From the NCBI GenBank assembly GCA_963995525.1, contig OZ023218.1, positions 48,390,741 to 48,454,740 of the forward strand: a DNA stretch of 64,000 bases, written 5' to 3'. The notes under the pieces are model-generated. The model was not told the origin of the DNA. It worked only from the letters and a program-made list of their open reading frames with translations, and made no database searches. The position numbers and the translations under genes were made by a program. The stretch is from Escarpia spicata. Lineage: Eukaryota > Annelida > Polychaeta > Sabellida > Siboglinidae. Of this stretch, positions 55,901-64,000 are shown in pieces. The stretch's first letter is position 1; every line of letters starts with the position of its first letter.

Positions 55901-58900
55901 TCTGGTTACATCAAACCCTAATCTTATAGACAACATACAGGTGCTTCCAGGCATTTCTGACCATTGCATTGTACTGTTTGATATCTACATGAAACCTAAG
56001 TTACAAAAGAAACCACAAAGAAAGATATACCTCTATGACAGAATTGACCATAAAACACTGCAAACCAAAGTGCATGATTTCGTCAACAACTTCTTAGCCT
56101 CAAATCCTGAAGAACAATCAGTCGACACAAACTGGGAAACACTTAGAAATGGACTGGACAAAATTGTGGATAACAATGTTCCATCAAAATTCTGTGAAAT
56201 CTGCCTTGGGTAACATCTGAAATCAAGCATAAAATTAGAAAACGTGACACATTGTTCTCAAAAGCCCATAAAACAAACACCCCATCAGATTGGAAAGCCT
56301 ATCGTGAATATCGCAACCATGTTACCAAATGTATCCGCTCAGCACACCACGATTATGTCAACAACATAATTGGCAAGAATATGACTGAAAACCCAAAATC
56401 TTTCTGGTCATACGTAAAACTCACTTGCACACAAAACTTAGGAATCCCAACACTTAAAACTTCTGATAAAATGTGCAGCACAGATCATGATAAGGCGGAG
56501 GCTTTGAACATGCATTTCCAAAGCGTATTTAATAAGCAGACACATACACAAATGCACAGTAAAGGTACATCTCCATATACCTCCATTCCTCATTTACACA
56601 TCACAACTGCCGGCATAGCCAAACAATTATCTAGCCTAAGCCCATCAAAAGCATGCGGTCCTGATGAAATGTCACCTCGTTTCCTTAAAATTGTTGCAAA
56701 TGAACTAGCTCCAGCTCTTAGATGTCTATTCCAGCAATCCTATAACCAAGCAACAGTCCAAAAACAGTGGCGCAAAGCACTACCAGGTAGTTACAGCAAT
56801 TCACAAGAGCGGTCCAAAATCAGACGCCTCCAACTACCGACCCATATCCTTGACCTGCTTGTGCTGTAAAATCATGGAACACATAATCCTAAGTCATGTC
56901 GCCAAACATCTTAACACTCATAACATCCTTATTAATGAACAACATGGATTCAGGAACTGCCTCTCAACTATAACACAACTCATAAACTCAACTAATGACT
57001 GGTCAGAAACACTAAATAAAAAAAGTCAGACTGATGTAATTTTACTAGACTTCAGTAAAACGTTTGATAAAGTTGCTCATCACCATCAGATAAATTAAAC
57101 TACTACATCATCCGAAACAACACTCTTGGCTGGATCAATAGCTTCTTATCCCACCGTATACAATCTGTTTCAGTCAATGGCACACATTCTTCCTGGGCTA
57201 ATGTCACTTCCGGAGTCCCTCAGGGATCTGTCCTGGGGCCGGTCCTATTCCTTCTATACATAAACGACATCAAAGAACAAATAAATTCAACAATCAAACT
57301 CTCTGCACACGACAGCATCCTATACAGAGAAATAAATAACACAAACGATCAACATATATTACAAAACGATATAGAAACCCTCACAATGTGGTCTAAGAAG
57401 TGGTCAATGAATTTCAATGTTAAGAAATGTGCAGTCCTCACCATCACACGCAAACGAAACCCCAAACTATATCAATATACATTACTGGGAAAATCAATAA
57501 ACCATGTTCAAAAGCACGACTACCTTGGAGTCACAATATCACATGACCTAAGATGGAACGACCACTGCACCAAAATAACCACCAAAGCCAGCCGCACACT
57601 TGGACTCTTAAGAAGAACACTGTCACCGTGCTCACAAAATGTCAAAGAAACAGCTTACCAAACCCTTGTCCGACCACAAGTTGAATATGCCAGTGAAGTC
57701 TGGAATCCCAACACAGCAACATAAATTAACCGCATAGAACAAATCCAAAGAAATGCTGCAAGATTCATCTTCTCCGACTACCAAAAAGAAACACATATTA
57801 AACCACTCATAAACAAACTCAACTGGGACTCGCTGTACACACTGAAGTGATTCGCTATGATAGGTATAATGACGTTCAGCGATGCACAAACACTCGATCC
57901 AGGCTGATCGGCTAACTCACCAACTGGTGTTTATTGGGCGTAGTGATACATGCGATAATGTAGTTCGCTATAGCAATTATGGTATGTGCTATATCACAAC
58001 ATCTCCCTCTGCAGAAATAAAAGTGAACGATATACATAGAACTAGAACAATAATTATGAATATTGTAATTGTATAGTCAATTAATAACTAGTCAAAATTA
58101 CTCATTGTTGAATCTGGCCGGCTTCCTGATCACGCGCCCTGATCGTCGGATCGCTGGTTCGGAGGGCGGTGTGTCACCGGTCGTTGTGACGGGCACCGCG
58201 ACCGGTTGGTCGGAGGTTTCGTCGTCGTCCAGCGGGTCACGGAATGTCACGGATCTTGGAGTTGGCGTCAACACCAGCTCTCTCAGATGGGACCTTGTTC
58301 TGCGCAGACGCGTGCCATTTGGCGTCTGTACGATGTATGAACGCGGTTCTGTGCTCTGCGCGATGATCTCTCCAGGGCACCATTGGTGTGTTTCCTTGTT
58401 CAGGATTCGCACGCGTTGCCCAGCATGCAGCGGAGCGAGCCCTGGACCCGCGTGTCGGTCGTGGTCCCGTATCATTCGATCTCTGCGTCGCTCGAGTTGC
58501 TCGTTGTTCGATTGCTGGCTCTGCATCAGCGTCGGGTGGTGACTCGTTAGGGTAGTGCGCACAGGTCTGTTGAACAAGATTTCACTCGGGCTAGATAGAT
58601 GACTATCCAGCGGCGTGCATCGATGGTGTTGTAAGGCAATTAGCACGTCGCTGCCCGTCTTCGCACATTTCTGTATGACCGCTTTCACCGCCCTGACCTG
58701 TCTCTCAATGAGTCCGTTGGATTGAGGATATCTGGGTGATGTTGTAGTGTGTTTGACGTTCCACTTCTTACACATGTCGTGGAATGGTTGCCCTACATAC
58801 TGTGGGCCATTGTCAGTCACTATTTCCAGTGGTGGTGAGAACATGCTGAACCATTCTGCTGACATGTTCGCGTTGGCAGAACTGGTTGTTGACTGCATCT

Positions 58901-61900
58901 TCTGGACGAGGTAGAACTTTGAGTGAAAGTCGCTAATCAGCAGGTAGTTGTTTCCTTTGACCTGGAACATGTCGCTTGCCACTTTAGTCCACGGTGTTGA
59001 TGGTACGTCGTGGGCGAGGAGAGGTTGTTGTCGGTGTTCTGGCTGATTCTCCTGGCAGGCTGCGCAGGTTTTCACCATTGTCTCAATGTCTTTGTGAATG
59101 TTTGGCCAGTAAACTGATTCACGCATCAGTCGTCTGGTCTTCTCGATTCCGAGATGTGCTTCGTGGAGCTGGCCTAGGATGTCTTTCCTCATCGCCTCAG
59201 GAATGATGACCTGTCTCCCTTTGAAGATGACGCCATCAGAGATGCCAATTTCGTCGCGATAGGACCAGTATTGGCGAAGGTCCTGTGGCAGATCTCTGAT
59301 CGTGTCGGGCCACCCGCTGTAGACCACTTGCTGGAGGGCTCGCAGTGTGCGGTCTGAGGTGGACAACTCTCGAAGCTGAGCACGTTTGTCGATGCTAAAG
59401 TTGATTAGATCGATGCTGTCGATGACGTTTTCCTCTTCTTCATCTTGCACGACAGCATCCACAGCCACGTCCAGTGGGATCTTAGCGTTGTTCTTCGGGT
59501 TGGGGAGCCTCGACAGAACGTCGGCAATGATCATCTTGTTGCCTGGTCGATACACAAGTTGGAAGTCGTACCCCTGTAGCTTGATCAGGAGTCGCTGGAG
59601 ACGTGGAGGTGCACTCTTCAGCGGCTTGTTGTGTATCGTTATCAAAGGCTTGTGGTCTGTTATGACAACAAACTGCTTTCCGAACAGGTAGGTGTGGAAT
59701 TTCTGGATGCCATTTACGATCGCTGGTGTCTCACGTTCGATGTTCGAATAGGCTGACTGGGCTGGGGTGAGTGTCTTCGATGCGAACGCCACGGGTGTGT
59801 TGTTCTGCAGCAGACAGGCACCCAACCCTTTCTGCGATGCGTCGACTTCCAGCGTCGTTTCCTTCTGTGGATGGTAGTACGCTAGACATGATTCGTTGCT
59901 GATACATCTCTTCAGATCGTCATAGGTGTGTTGGTGGTCCTCGTGCCACGCGAATGGTACGTCCTTCTTGAGGAGTTCTCTCAAGGGTGCCACCTTGTCC
60001 GCAAAGTGAGGTATGTACGCTGCAAGGTAGTTCATCAGGCCGATGCATCGCTGCAGGTCCTCCTTGTCCTGAGGGGTCGGCATCATGCGTAAGTCCTCAA
60101 TCTTGCTCGGGTCCGGTCTAATTCTGTCTTGGCCGTAGACTGACCCGAAGGAGACGATCTCGTGGGTCTTCACGACACATTTCTTCGAGTTGAAGACGAG
60201 ACCTTCCTCACTGGCGACCTGCATCAGTCTCAGCAGGTTCTTGTCGTGCTCCACGTCGTCTCGACCATACACGACTACGTCGTCTGCGATGCCGACGCAA
60301 CCTGGCGTCCTGGCTAGTATGCGGTCCATGGCCTGCTGGAATAGGTCTTGGGATACGCACAGGCCAAACGGAAGCCTCTTGTAGCAATACCTGCCGAAAG
60401 GTGTGCGGAAGGTCGTCAGTTCCTGACTGGCCTCGTCGAGGTGGATGGACCAATACCCAGCCTTGGCATCCATCTTGGAGAAGACGCGTGCCTCTGCAAA
60501 CTCAGGATTGAGCTCTTCTAGAGTCGGTATTTTGTGTGGGCACCGCTTGAGGCTGTCGTTGAGACGCTTAGGGTCTAGGCAGACTCTCAACGAACCATCC
60601 CGCTTCACAGCCGTGGTGATTGATGAGCACCAGTCCGTGTGGTACTCGATCTTGCGGATGATACCATCACTCTCCATATTGTCCAATTCTCGTTGGAGTT
60701 TCTCTTTGAGGTGAATGCTGCACTTGCGTGGTGCATCGATTGATGGTTGCACATCTGGTTTCAGTACTAGGCTAGCCTTCCCATCGAAGCTACCTATGCG
60801 GTCGAACTGCTCTGGAAAACGCCTCTTCAGATCATCCACGGACTTCACGGTCACCGCATGTTGGGTCGTTTTGTCTCTCGACTTGACTGCATTGATGGTG
60901 ACGATTTTCATCTGTTCACATGCTCGCAAGCCTAAGATTGCTGGCCCGTCGACATCGACGACGTAGAATTTGTACTTTCTCCACTGGCATTCTTTGTACT
61001 GGCAGAGTATTTTCATTGCACCGCAGCATTTTATCTCGCCACCAGAGTAGGCTGTCAGCGTAGTGTTCGGTACGGGCTCAACTTTGGTTGTCCACTGGTC
61101 ACCGTACATTTGTCGTGCTATGCGTATGGGCAGTGTGTTGCCCGAAGCGCCAGTATCAACCTTCAGTTTGAGTTCGTGGACGCCCTTCATGTCAGCGCAC
61201 ACAATGTTAAGTTGAGCGTACACTTCGTCACGTCGAGAGTCTGTGCAGCGACCCGGGCTTTCTGTCGTCATCGTGCTGAACGACTTCATATAGACTTCGC
61301 CTTCACTTTCACTTTCGTAGTCCGGGTTCTCGTTTTCTGTTTGGTAGCCGGAAAGTTCATGGATTGGTTTATCTGGTCTGCGGCGACTGTCACGTCGGCT
61401 TCGGCTCTTTGGCTGGCTATCACGTCGTTTGCGATACCTTTGATGTTCATCTTTCTGTTTCTTCCTACAGCACTTGGCCCAGTGCCCGATGCCATCGCAG
61501 TGCTTGCATTTGTCTTTGTATGCAGGGCACTGCCTCGGTGCGTGTGACAATGCACAGTTTCTGCACGCGTTTCGGTGCTTTACCTCACTGATTGACGTGT
61601 GATGTGTGGATAATGTTTGTAAGGACGCTTTTCCGGCGGCTATGGCCTCATACTTGCGTGCCTCTTGCAGTACACTCCTCATGTCGTACCCTTTGTTTTG
61701 GTCTAGCAAATGCTTCTGCAACAGTTCATGAGGTGTGCTCGCTATGATGAGCTCAATGACTCGCTCCACTAGCTCACATTCATCAAAGTCGCACAAACTG
61801 CCTTTATGACGCGCTCTGTTGACAAACTCGTCTGTACTTTCTCGCTCTGTTTGACGAAATGTCATCAGTTCCATTCTGTGGATGCGAAAGTTCACCCGCA

Positions 61901-63594
61901 TGTCTAGTTGGTCTTCAAACAGCTGATAGAGTTTTGCGGGATCTTGCTTGTCTGTGTCTGATAGCATTGACGCATTTAAACGCTTGAGTCCTTCATTACC
62001 AACTGCAATCTGAATTTTGATTGCCTGTTTAGCTGGGTCACTGACATTCTCGTCTGTGAGTATCAATGTCATTCGCTGTTTAAAGAGTTTGAATGTTTCT
62101 GCGATGTTATCGCCTTCCCAGTTCATAGTTGGGTATTTTGCCATTGTTAGCTGGTTATGTGTTGCACAGTGTGTAAGGTATAGCTACTGTTGCCTGGCGA
62201 CCGCTTTTATGGGTCCGGCTTTACGTAGGCTTACATAAAACTAACACTGTCACAGTTCACAAAGACGCTAACGGTGTGCATGTGCGATGCTGTCGCCTCC
62301 TGGTGATCAGTTGACAACTTCTTCGACGTTGTCTGCATCTGCGTGACGCCATTTTGTTTGACTTTCGTTTCAACTAAACGTTTCGTTTGCGGCTTGTTAA
62401 GCTGGTAGCGCATTCAGTAACAATAGTTATAGTTCGTACACTGTTACCGCTGTTTGTAGTCGACACTGCCACCATGAAGTGATTCGCTATGATAGGTATA
62501 ATGACGTTCAGCGATGCACAAACACTCGATCCAGGCTGATCGGCTAACTCACCAACTGGTGTTTATTGGGCGTAGTGATACATGCGATAATGTAGTTCGC
62601 TATAGCAATTATGGTATGTGCTATATCACAACACACACGTCGCCTCATTCAACAAGCATCAATGTTTTACAAAATCCACTACCACATGGTCAACATCAGC
62701 CCTCCGCCATGTTTCAAGCACGCCAGGCATATCTCCAACAGAATCGACCATCCACTTAAATATACCAACACAATAATTCCAACCATCAATGCATATAAAT
62801 ATGCATTCTACCCCAGAGCAGTTTCCATATGGAACAGACTACCACCATCTGCTGCTCTACACGTCACGCCATCATTGCCAGCCTTCCTGTGTGTCGCCAT
62901 GCCGGCCATCAGGGAAATGCAACCCTTGCATGGCGTCCACATCCTCTAAAGCTACAAACTTATGTACATAGTGCACCACTTGTTTTTATCCGCGCTTTTG
63001 TTTGTTTTTTGTTGGTTTTCATTGTTTTTCTTTCTTTATTTTGAACATCCTTCTACACAATTTTTTCCCTTTTATTCGACTGCCCTGACGTTACGCACAA
63101 ATCCAAGTTTAGCTGTGAACAGCTGTAAAGGGATTACTACATTAAGCATCCTTTCCTTCCAGTGACCTATACATCTAACAAAAGACGTTACAATGTGAGA
63201 TCCAGCAAAATGTCAAAAAGCAGCAGAAACCTAGATACAGCAGAAACCGTGCATGTGACTAAAATAAAACTATGTTAAAACGAATTGGAAATAATTTGAA
63301 ATTTAATGTTTTCTCAGGATTTTTAAAGTGGGAATAGGTGTTTTGAAAATGATTACAACTGGGATTGACAAAACAGAACTGACCTCATGAGGTATGACTG
63401 TTGAAAGGTAGCTTAAACTGTACTACCCAGTCACCAGTGACCACACACTGACACAGTGCCAGCCAGCACAGGCAATAAAACAACGATGCAAGACAACAGT
63501 ATCAGAGACCCGGATCGGCAATATATCGCGGACGTTTACTTACCTTCAATAAGAAAAAGAGGCAGAATAACACCAGTCGTCCTAAAATTGCCAT
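43721..63594 (-). CDS. Putative secreted or membrane protein with FN3 domain (gene span, partial)
   Basis: Two minus-strand exons with compatible phase: a 17-codon signal-peptide exon (63594-63544, ending in phase 0) and an FN3 exon (43982-43721, starting in phase 0). Joining them would place the FN3 domain directly after the signal peptide, a normal layout for receptors and adhesion proteins. The link across 19.5 kb is inferred from strand, phase and content only. The intron holds a truncated CR1, a Gypsy element, and a LINE with a second Gypsy inside it. No downstream exon was recognised, so the protein cannot be named. Confidence 0.4.
44150..45186 (-). mobile_element. CR1/L2-like LINE, 5'-truncated
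   Basis: A 303-codon open frame (44273-45184) starts in the RT palm: [18 protein letters not shown], then FADDTKVF with both catalytic aspartates, and continues to the family C-terminus ([36 protein letters not shown]). The frame is intact from the truncation point, so this is a relatively young dead-on-arrival copy. The 3' non-coding tail runs to about 44150. Confidence 0.9.
45190..46850. other. Non-coding intronic sequence
   Basis: AT-rich, nothing recognised apart from a GTAAGTAAGTAAGTAT microsatellite near 46080 that may be a LINE/SINE tail. Confidence 0.5.
46857..47040. mobile_element. pogo/Tigger-like MITE
   Basis: The right end, read inward, begins CAGTCGAACCTCGCTTTATG and the left end carries the diverged match GGAACCTCACTATTAAGGTCAC. 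CAGT-starting inverted repeats with CCTCGC are typical of pogo-group elements. The flanks are TA-rich, consistent with TA duplication. The left terminus has mutated. Confidence 0.65.
47449..48360 (+). repeat. hAT-like fragment with GTAATTG motifs
   Basis: Begins CAGGGCTGTGTCAAATTATG followed by many TGTAATTGTAATT motifs; similar motifs recur at 48240-48350. No matching right end was found, so it is probably truncated. Confidence 0.35.
48776..48959 (-). repeat. 3' LTR of Gypsy 1
   Basis: 184 bp, TAGATAAGAACTCTGTC to CATATTGTTCTA on the plus strand, preceded by GTATC. Confidence 0.96.
48960..48968 (-). other. Polypurine tract of Gypsy 1
   Basis: GGGGGGAGA on the minus strand, immediately before the 3' LTR. 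It primes plus-strand DNA synthesis in this class. Confidence 0.88.
49028..50623 (-). pseudogene. Gypsy 1 pol: integrase part
   Basis: 531 open codons covering the linker after RNase H and the integrase: a degenerate zinc-binding region ([24 protein letters not shown]), the core with D in CSDFF and D in ASDGGPEF, the third catalytic E in [10 protein letters not shown], and a C-terminal domain ending WLADYET. A frame change near 50650 separates it from the RNase H part. Confidence 0.9.
50746..51518 (-). pseudogene. Gypsy 1 pol: RT thumb and RNase H, frameshifted
   Basis: Two overlapping frames. The first (51518-50802) holds the RT thumb region ([14 protein letters not shown]) and the start of RNase H ([19 protein letters not shown]). 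After about 51030 the sense continues in the frame of 50934-50746 ([27 protein letters not shown]). So there is one indel, then a stop near 50755. Confidence 0.85.
51600..53480 (-). pseudogene. Gypsy 1 gag-pro-RT part
   Basis: 626 open codons: C-terminal Gag; zinc-knuckle-like [12 protein letters not shown] and [14 protein letters not shown]; a protease with [11 protein letters not shown] (D-T-G); and the first half of RT ([40 protein letters not shown]). The frame ends at a TAG (51600-51602) in the middle of RT, after which RT continues in the same frame with CIDDTLLW, so this is a single nonsense change. Confidence 0.9.
53480..53737 (-). pseudogene. Gypsy 1 Gag N-terminal part
   Basis: Begins [20 protein letters not shown]. 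It runs 85 codons before stopping out of frame. A one-base change in a G run near 53545 explains the break: the downstream Gag frame is open back to about that point. Confidence 0.75.
53872..54055 (-). repeat. 5' LTR of Gypsy 1
   Basis: 184 bp, one mismatch to the 3' LTR (A versus C in GTTCAAA/CTGG), followed by GTATC. Confidence 0.96.
54061..54729. other. Region upstream of the 2A-bearing LINE frame
   Basis: AT-rich; probably includes the 5' non-coding part of the LINE, but its 5' end could not be placed. Confidence 0.4.
54811..55386 (+). pseudogene. LINE N-terminal frame with 2A-like peptide
   Basis: From ATG at 54811: [17 protein letters not shown], a signal-peptide-like start, and then [17 protein letters not shown] (about 55036-55086). 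The NPGP end with a leucine/isoleucine-rich lead is the 2A ribosome-skipping signature known from CR1, L2 and related LINEs of invertebrates; here Q replaces the usual D of the GD(V/I)E core. After it comes [14 protein letters not shown], a remnant of a PHD-type zinc finger. An in-frame TAA ends it at 55384-55386, and the same frame continues into the endonuclease. Confidence 0.82.
55387..56213 (+). pseudogene. LINE AP-endonuclease domain, broken
   Basis: Conserved pieces lie in different frames: [13 protein letters not shown] (catalytic Glu region), [19 protein letters not shown], a GGDFT/MNWTD region near 55740, and [13 protein letters not shown] then [11 protein letters not shown] with the catalytic SDH. 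A frameshift near 55665-55760 breaks the frame. Confidence 0.85.
56252..57842 (+). pseudogene. LINE reverse transcriptase, broken
   Basis: Pieces: [28 protein letters not shown] (56252-56869), [17 protein letters not shown] and [14 protein letters not shown] (56850-57098), [14 protein letters not shown] and LYINDIKEQ (near 57213-57285). Where FADD is expected the sequence reads LSAHDS, so the first active-site aspartate is histidine. The C-terminal part (57386-57724) has [16 protein letters not shown] and [15 protein letters not shown]. At least three frame breaks. Confidence 0.87.
57843..58001 (-). repeat. 3' LTR of Gypsy 2
   Basis: 159 bp, TGAAGTGATTCGCTATG to ATATCACAACA on the plus strand. 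Confidence 0.97.
58002..58010 (-). other. Polypurine tract of Gypsy 2
   Basis: AGAGGGAGA on the minus strand, abutting the 3' LTR. Confidence 0.88.
58098..62144 (-). CDS. Gypsy 2 Gag-Pol polyprotein
   Basis: A single frame from ATG at 62144, 1348 residues. Gag about 1-310, with zinc knuckles [13 protein letters not shown] (194-206) and [14 protein letters not shown] (213-226), the second canonical CCHC. Protease around D330-T-G. RT about 470-700, with D559 in KMDAKAGYW and D621-D622 in [10 protein letters not shown] (A replaces the usual aromatic-x before DD). RNase H about 760-880, with D768 (LEVDAS) and D830 (ITDHKPL). Integrase about 990-1200, with H994/H997 and C1027/C1030, then D1058, D1111 and E1147. 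A short basic C-terminal tail has no clear chromodomain. Gag and Pol are fused without a frameshift. All catalytic positions are present. LTR-driven expression is expected but not shown. Confidence 0.95.
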   Translation of the reverse strand: MAKYPTMNWEGDNIAETFKLFKQRMTLILTDENVSDPAKQAIKIQIAVGNEGLKRLNASMLSDTDKQDPAKLYQLFEDQLDMRVNFRIHRMELMTFRQTERESTDEFVNRARHKGSLCDFDECELVERVIELIIASTPHELLQKHLLDQNKGYDMRSVLQEARKYEAIAAGKASLQTLSTHHTSISEVKHRNACRNCALSHAPRQCPAYKDKCKHCDGIGHWAKCCRKKQKDEHQRYRKRRDSQPKSRSRRDSRRRPDKPIHELSGYQTENENPDYESESEGEVYMKSFSTMTTESPGRCTDSRRDEVYAQLNIVCADMKGVHELKLKVDTGASGNTLPIRIARQMYGDQWTTKVEPVPNTTLTAYSGGEIKCCGAMKILCQYKECQWRKYKFYVVDVDGPAILGLRACEQMKIVTINAVKSRDKTTQHAVTVKSVDDLKRRFPEQFDRIGSFDGKASLVLKPDVQPSIDAPRKCSIHLKEKLQRELDNMESDGIIRKIEYHTDWCSSITTAVKRDGSLRVCLDPKRLNDSLKRCPHKIPTLEELNPEFAEARVFSKMDAKAGYWSIHLDEASQELTTFRTPFGRYCYKRLPFGLCVSQDLFQQAMDRILARTPGCVGIADDVVVYGRDDVEHDKNLLRLMQVASEEGLVFNSKKCVVKTHEIVSFGSVYGQDRIRPDPSKIEDLRMMPTPQDKEDLQRCIGLMNYLAAYIPHFADKVAPLRELLKKDVPFAWHEDHQHTYDDLKRCISNESCLAYYHPQKETTLEVDASQKGLGACLLQNNTPVAFASKTLTPAQSAYSNIERETPAIVNGIQKFHTYLFGKQFVVITDHKPLITIHNKPLKSAPPRLQRLLIKLQGYDFQLVYRPGNKMIIADVLSRLPNPKNNAKIPLDVAVDAVVQDEEEENVIDSIDLINFSIDKRAQLRELSTSDRTLRALQQVVYSGWPDTIRDLPQDLRQYWSYRDEIGISDGVIFKGRQVIIPEAMRKDILGQLHEAHLGIEKTRRLMRESVYWPNIHKDIETMVKTCAACQENQPEHRQQPLLAHDVPSTPWTKVASDMFQVKGNNYLLISDFHSKFYLVQKMQSTTSSANANMSAEWFSMFSPPLEIVTDNGPQYVGQPFHDMCKKWNVKHTTTSPRYPQSNGLIERQVRAVKAVIQKCAKTGSDVLIALQHHRCTPLDSHLSSPSEILFNRPVRTTLTSHHPTLMQSQQSNNEQLERRRDRMIRDHDRHAGPGLAPLHAGQRVRILNKETHQWCPGEIIAQSTEPRSYIVQTPNGTRLRRTRSHLRELVLTPTPRSVTFRDPLDDDETSDQPVAVPVTTTGDTPPSEPAIRRSGRVIRKPARFNNE
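62457..62474 (-). other. Primer-binding position of Gypsy 2
   Basis: TGGTGGCAGTGTCGACTA (minus strand) directly follows the 5' LTR. The TGG start is the complement of a tRNA CCA end. The tRNA was not identified. Confidence 0.65.
62475..62633 (-). repeat. 5' LTR of Gypsy 2
   Basis: 159 bp, identical to the 3' LTR by eye. Confidence 0.97.
62634..63175 (+). pseudogene. LINE C-terminal remainder and 3' end
   Basis: The frame continues the LINE C-terminus interrupted at 57842: [18 protein letters not shown] and [16 protein letters not shown], a family hallmark near the protein end (stop 62947-62949). Then follows a T-rich 3' non-coding part to about 63175. Confidence 0.85.
63176..63543. other. 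Intron sequence next to the signal-peptide exon
   Basis: No feature recognised. The plus-strand frame at 63456-63647 overlaps the signal-peptide exon antisense and lacks support. Confidence 0.45.
63544..63594 (-). CDS. Signal-peptide first exon
   Basis: ATG at 63594 in an ACAAAATGG context, [17 protein letters not shown], then donor GTAAGT. It reads as a classic signal peptide: a basic residue followed by a hydrophobic core. The exon ends in phase 0. Its assignment to the FN3 gene is an inference. Confidence 0.6.
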
Positions 63595-64000
63595 TTTGTG
63601 ATCGTGACGAACAAGGCGGAAGTGATTTGCCCTTGTTAAAGTTTTAACTCAACCCGGTAGTGGGTGCGACAAGTTGTCTCACTTCAGTCTTCGCCGTCTT
63701 ACTCTTAGTCCTTATAACCAACACTACGCTTGAAAGTTGTCATAAACATCGCCATTCGAACGTGCAGTAGAACAAGAATATCACCAATCCATGACTCCGG
63801 AATTACAATAGTTATATCATTAAAATATTAATGAAACCATTCAGACAGACGGACCAATCTCCAAATGCAGCTCCGAAGTGTAACACTTGTTCGGCGATGC
63901 GTGACAGTCTACTGTTTCCCACACCTGCGCTATCTCTCGACCAAACAGGTACTTTCAGTGCTATAAGATTGCCATCTGTCGGACAATTACGCAACAGAAC

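Larger units (their letters stand above)
57843..62633 (-). mobile_element. Gypsy-type LTR retrotransposon 2, apparently intact
   Basis: 4791 bp with identical 159-bp LTRs (57843-58001 and 62475-62633), ends TG...CA, 5-bp target duplication CACAC (57838-57842 and 62634-62638), a primer-binding position starting TGG directly after the 5' LTR and a polypurine tract before the 3' LTR. One uninterrupted Gag-Pol frame of 1348 codons. Inserted in the C-terminal coding part of the 2A-bearing LINE. The identical LTRs indicate a recent insertion. Confidence 0.97.
54730..63175 (+). mobile_element. CR1/L2-like LINE with 2A-like motif, split by Gypsy 2
   Basis: Plus-strand non-LTR element in two pieces: 54730-57842 and 62634 to about 63175. 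The Gypsy insertion at 57842/62634 duplicated CACAC. Order: N-terminal hydrophobic leader, 2A-like motif, a PHD-like CGVC fragment, AP endonuclease, RT and C-terminal domain. Several stops and frame changes (first stop 55384-55386) and a changed RT active site show it is dead. Antisense to the putative FN3 gene. Confidence 0.88.

Noticed and set aside
61110..61547. 145-codon plus-strand frame
   Set aside because: Antisense shadow of Gypsy 2 Gag-protease.
63456..63647. 63-codon plus-strand frame at the right end
   Set aside because: Overlaps the signal-peptide exon antisense, which has better start context and donor.

Overview
This is animal nuclear DNA. It is AT-rich, the genes are split by GT-AG introns, and more than half of the sequence is transposable elements, satellites and minisatellites. 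There are no operons and no prokaryotic features. The gene set (a SCAF4/SCAF8-type CTD-binding SR protein, a GH99 endo-mannosidase, an LDLRAP1/ARH-type adaptor) and the element types (CR1/L2-like LINEs, one with a 2A-like peptide; short-LTR Gypsy elements; hAT, pogo-like and TTAA-type DNA elements) fit an invertebrate bilaterian such as a lophotrochozoan or invertebrate deuterostome. The species cannot be named from the sequence alone.

Layout. (1) 2.7-25.6 kb, minus strand: most of a SCAF4/8 gene. First coding exon at 25606, CTD-interacting domain exons at 19.4-21.1 kb, Q-rich exons at 10-16.6 kb, an RS-rich region at 8-9.2 kb and an RRM split over 4506-4406 and 2822-2715. The 3' end lies beyond the left edge. 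Its introns hold a 684-bp TTAA foldback, a 3.7-kb hAT-like element, two long minisatellites and CR1 LINE debris. (2) 28.8-31.9 kb, plus: a complete three-exon GH99 gene (468 aa), followed by a 2.1-kb satellite with a 36-bp unit. (3) 35.5-41.4 kb, plus: an eight-exon LDLRAP1-like gene (288 aa; all intron phases agree). (4) 42.0-42.2 kb: a 200-N assembly gap. (5) 43.7-63.6 kb, minus: a signal-peptide first exon (63594) and an FN3 exon (43982) with matching phase, probably one secreted or membrane protein gene. Between them lies 19.5 kb packed with retrotransposons: a 5'-truncated CR1, a Gypsy element with 184-bp LTRs and broken coding frames, and a CR1/L2-like LINE with a 2A-like motif that has been split by an apparently intact Gypsy element with identical 159-bp LTRs.

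The most unusual pattern is that two different genes carry a minisatellite whose end unit contains the real splice site: the exon 8 donor in SCAF and the exon 2 acceptor in the GH99 gene. Arrays of decoy splice-site-like sequences therefore sit next to the true sites. The 36-bp satellite is also notable: each unit can form a 12-bp RNA hairpin, and its recurrent variants in the stem are all of the kind that keeps pairing through G-U wobble in a plus-strand transcript.
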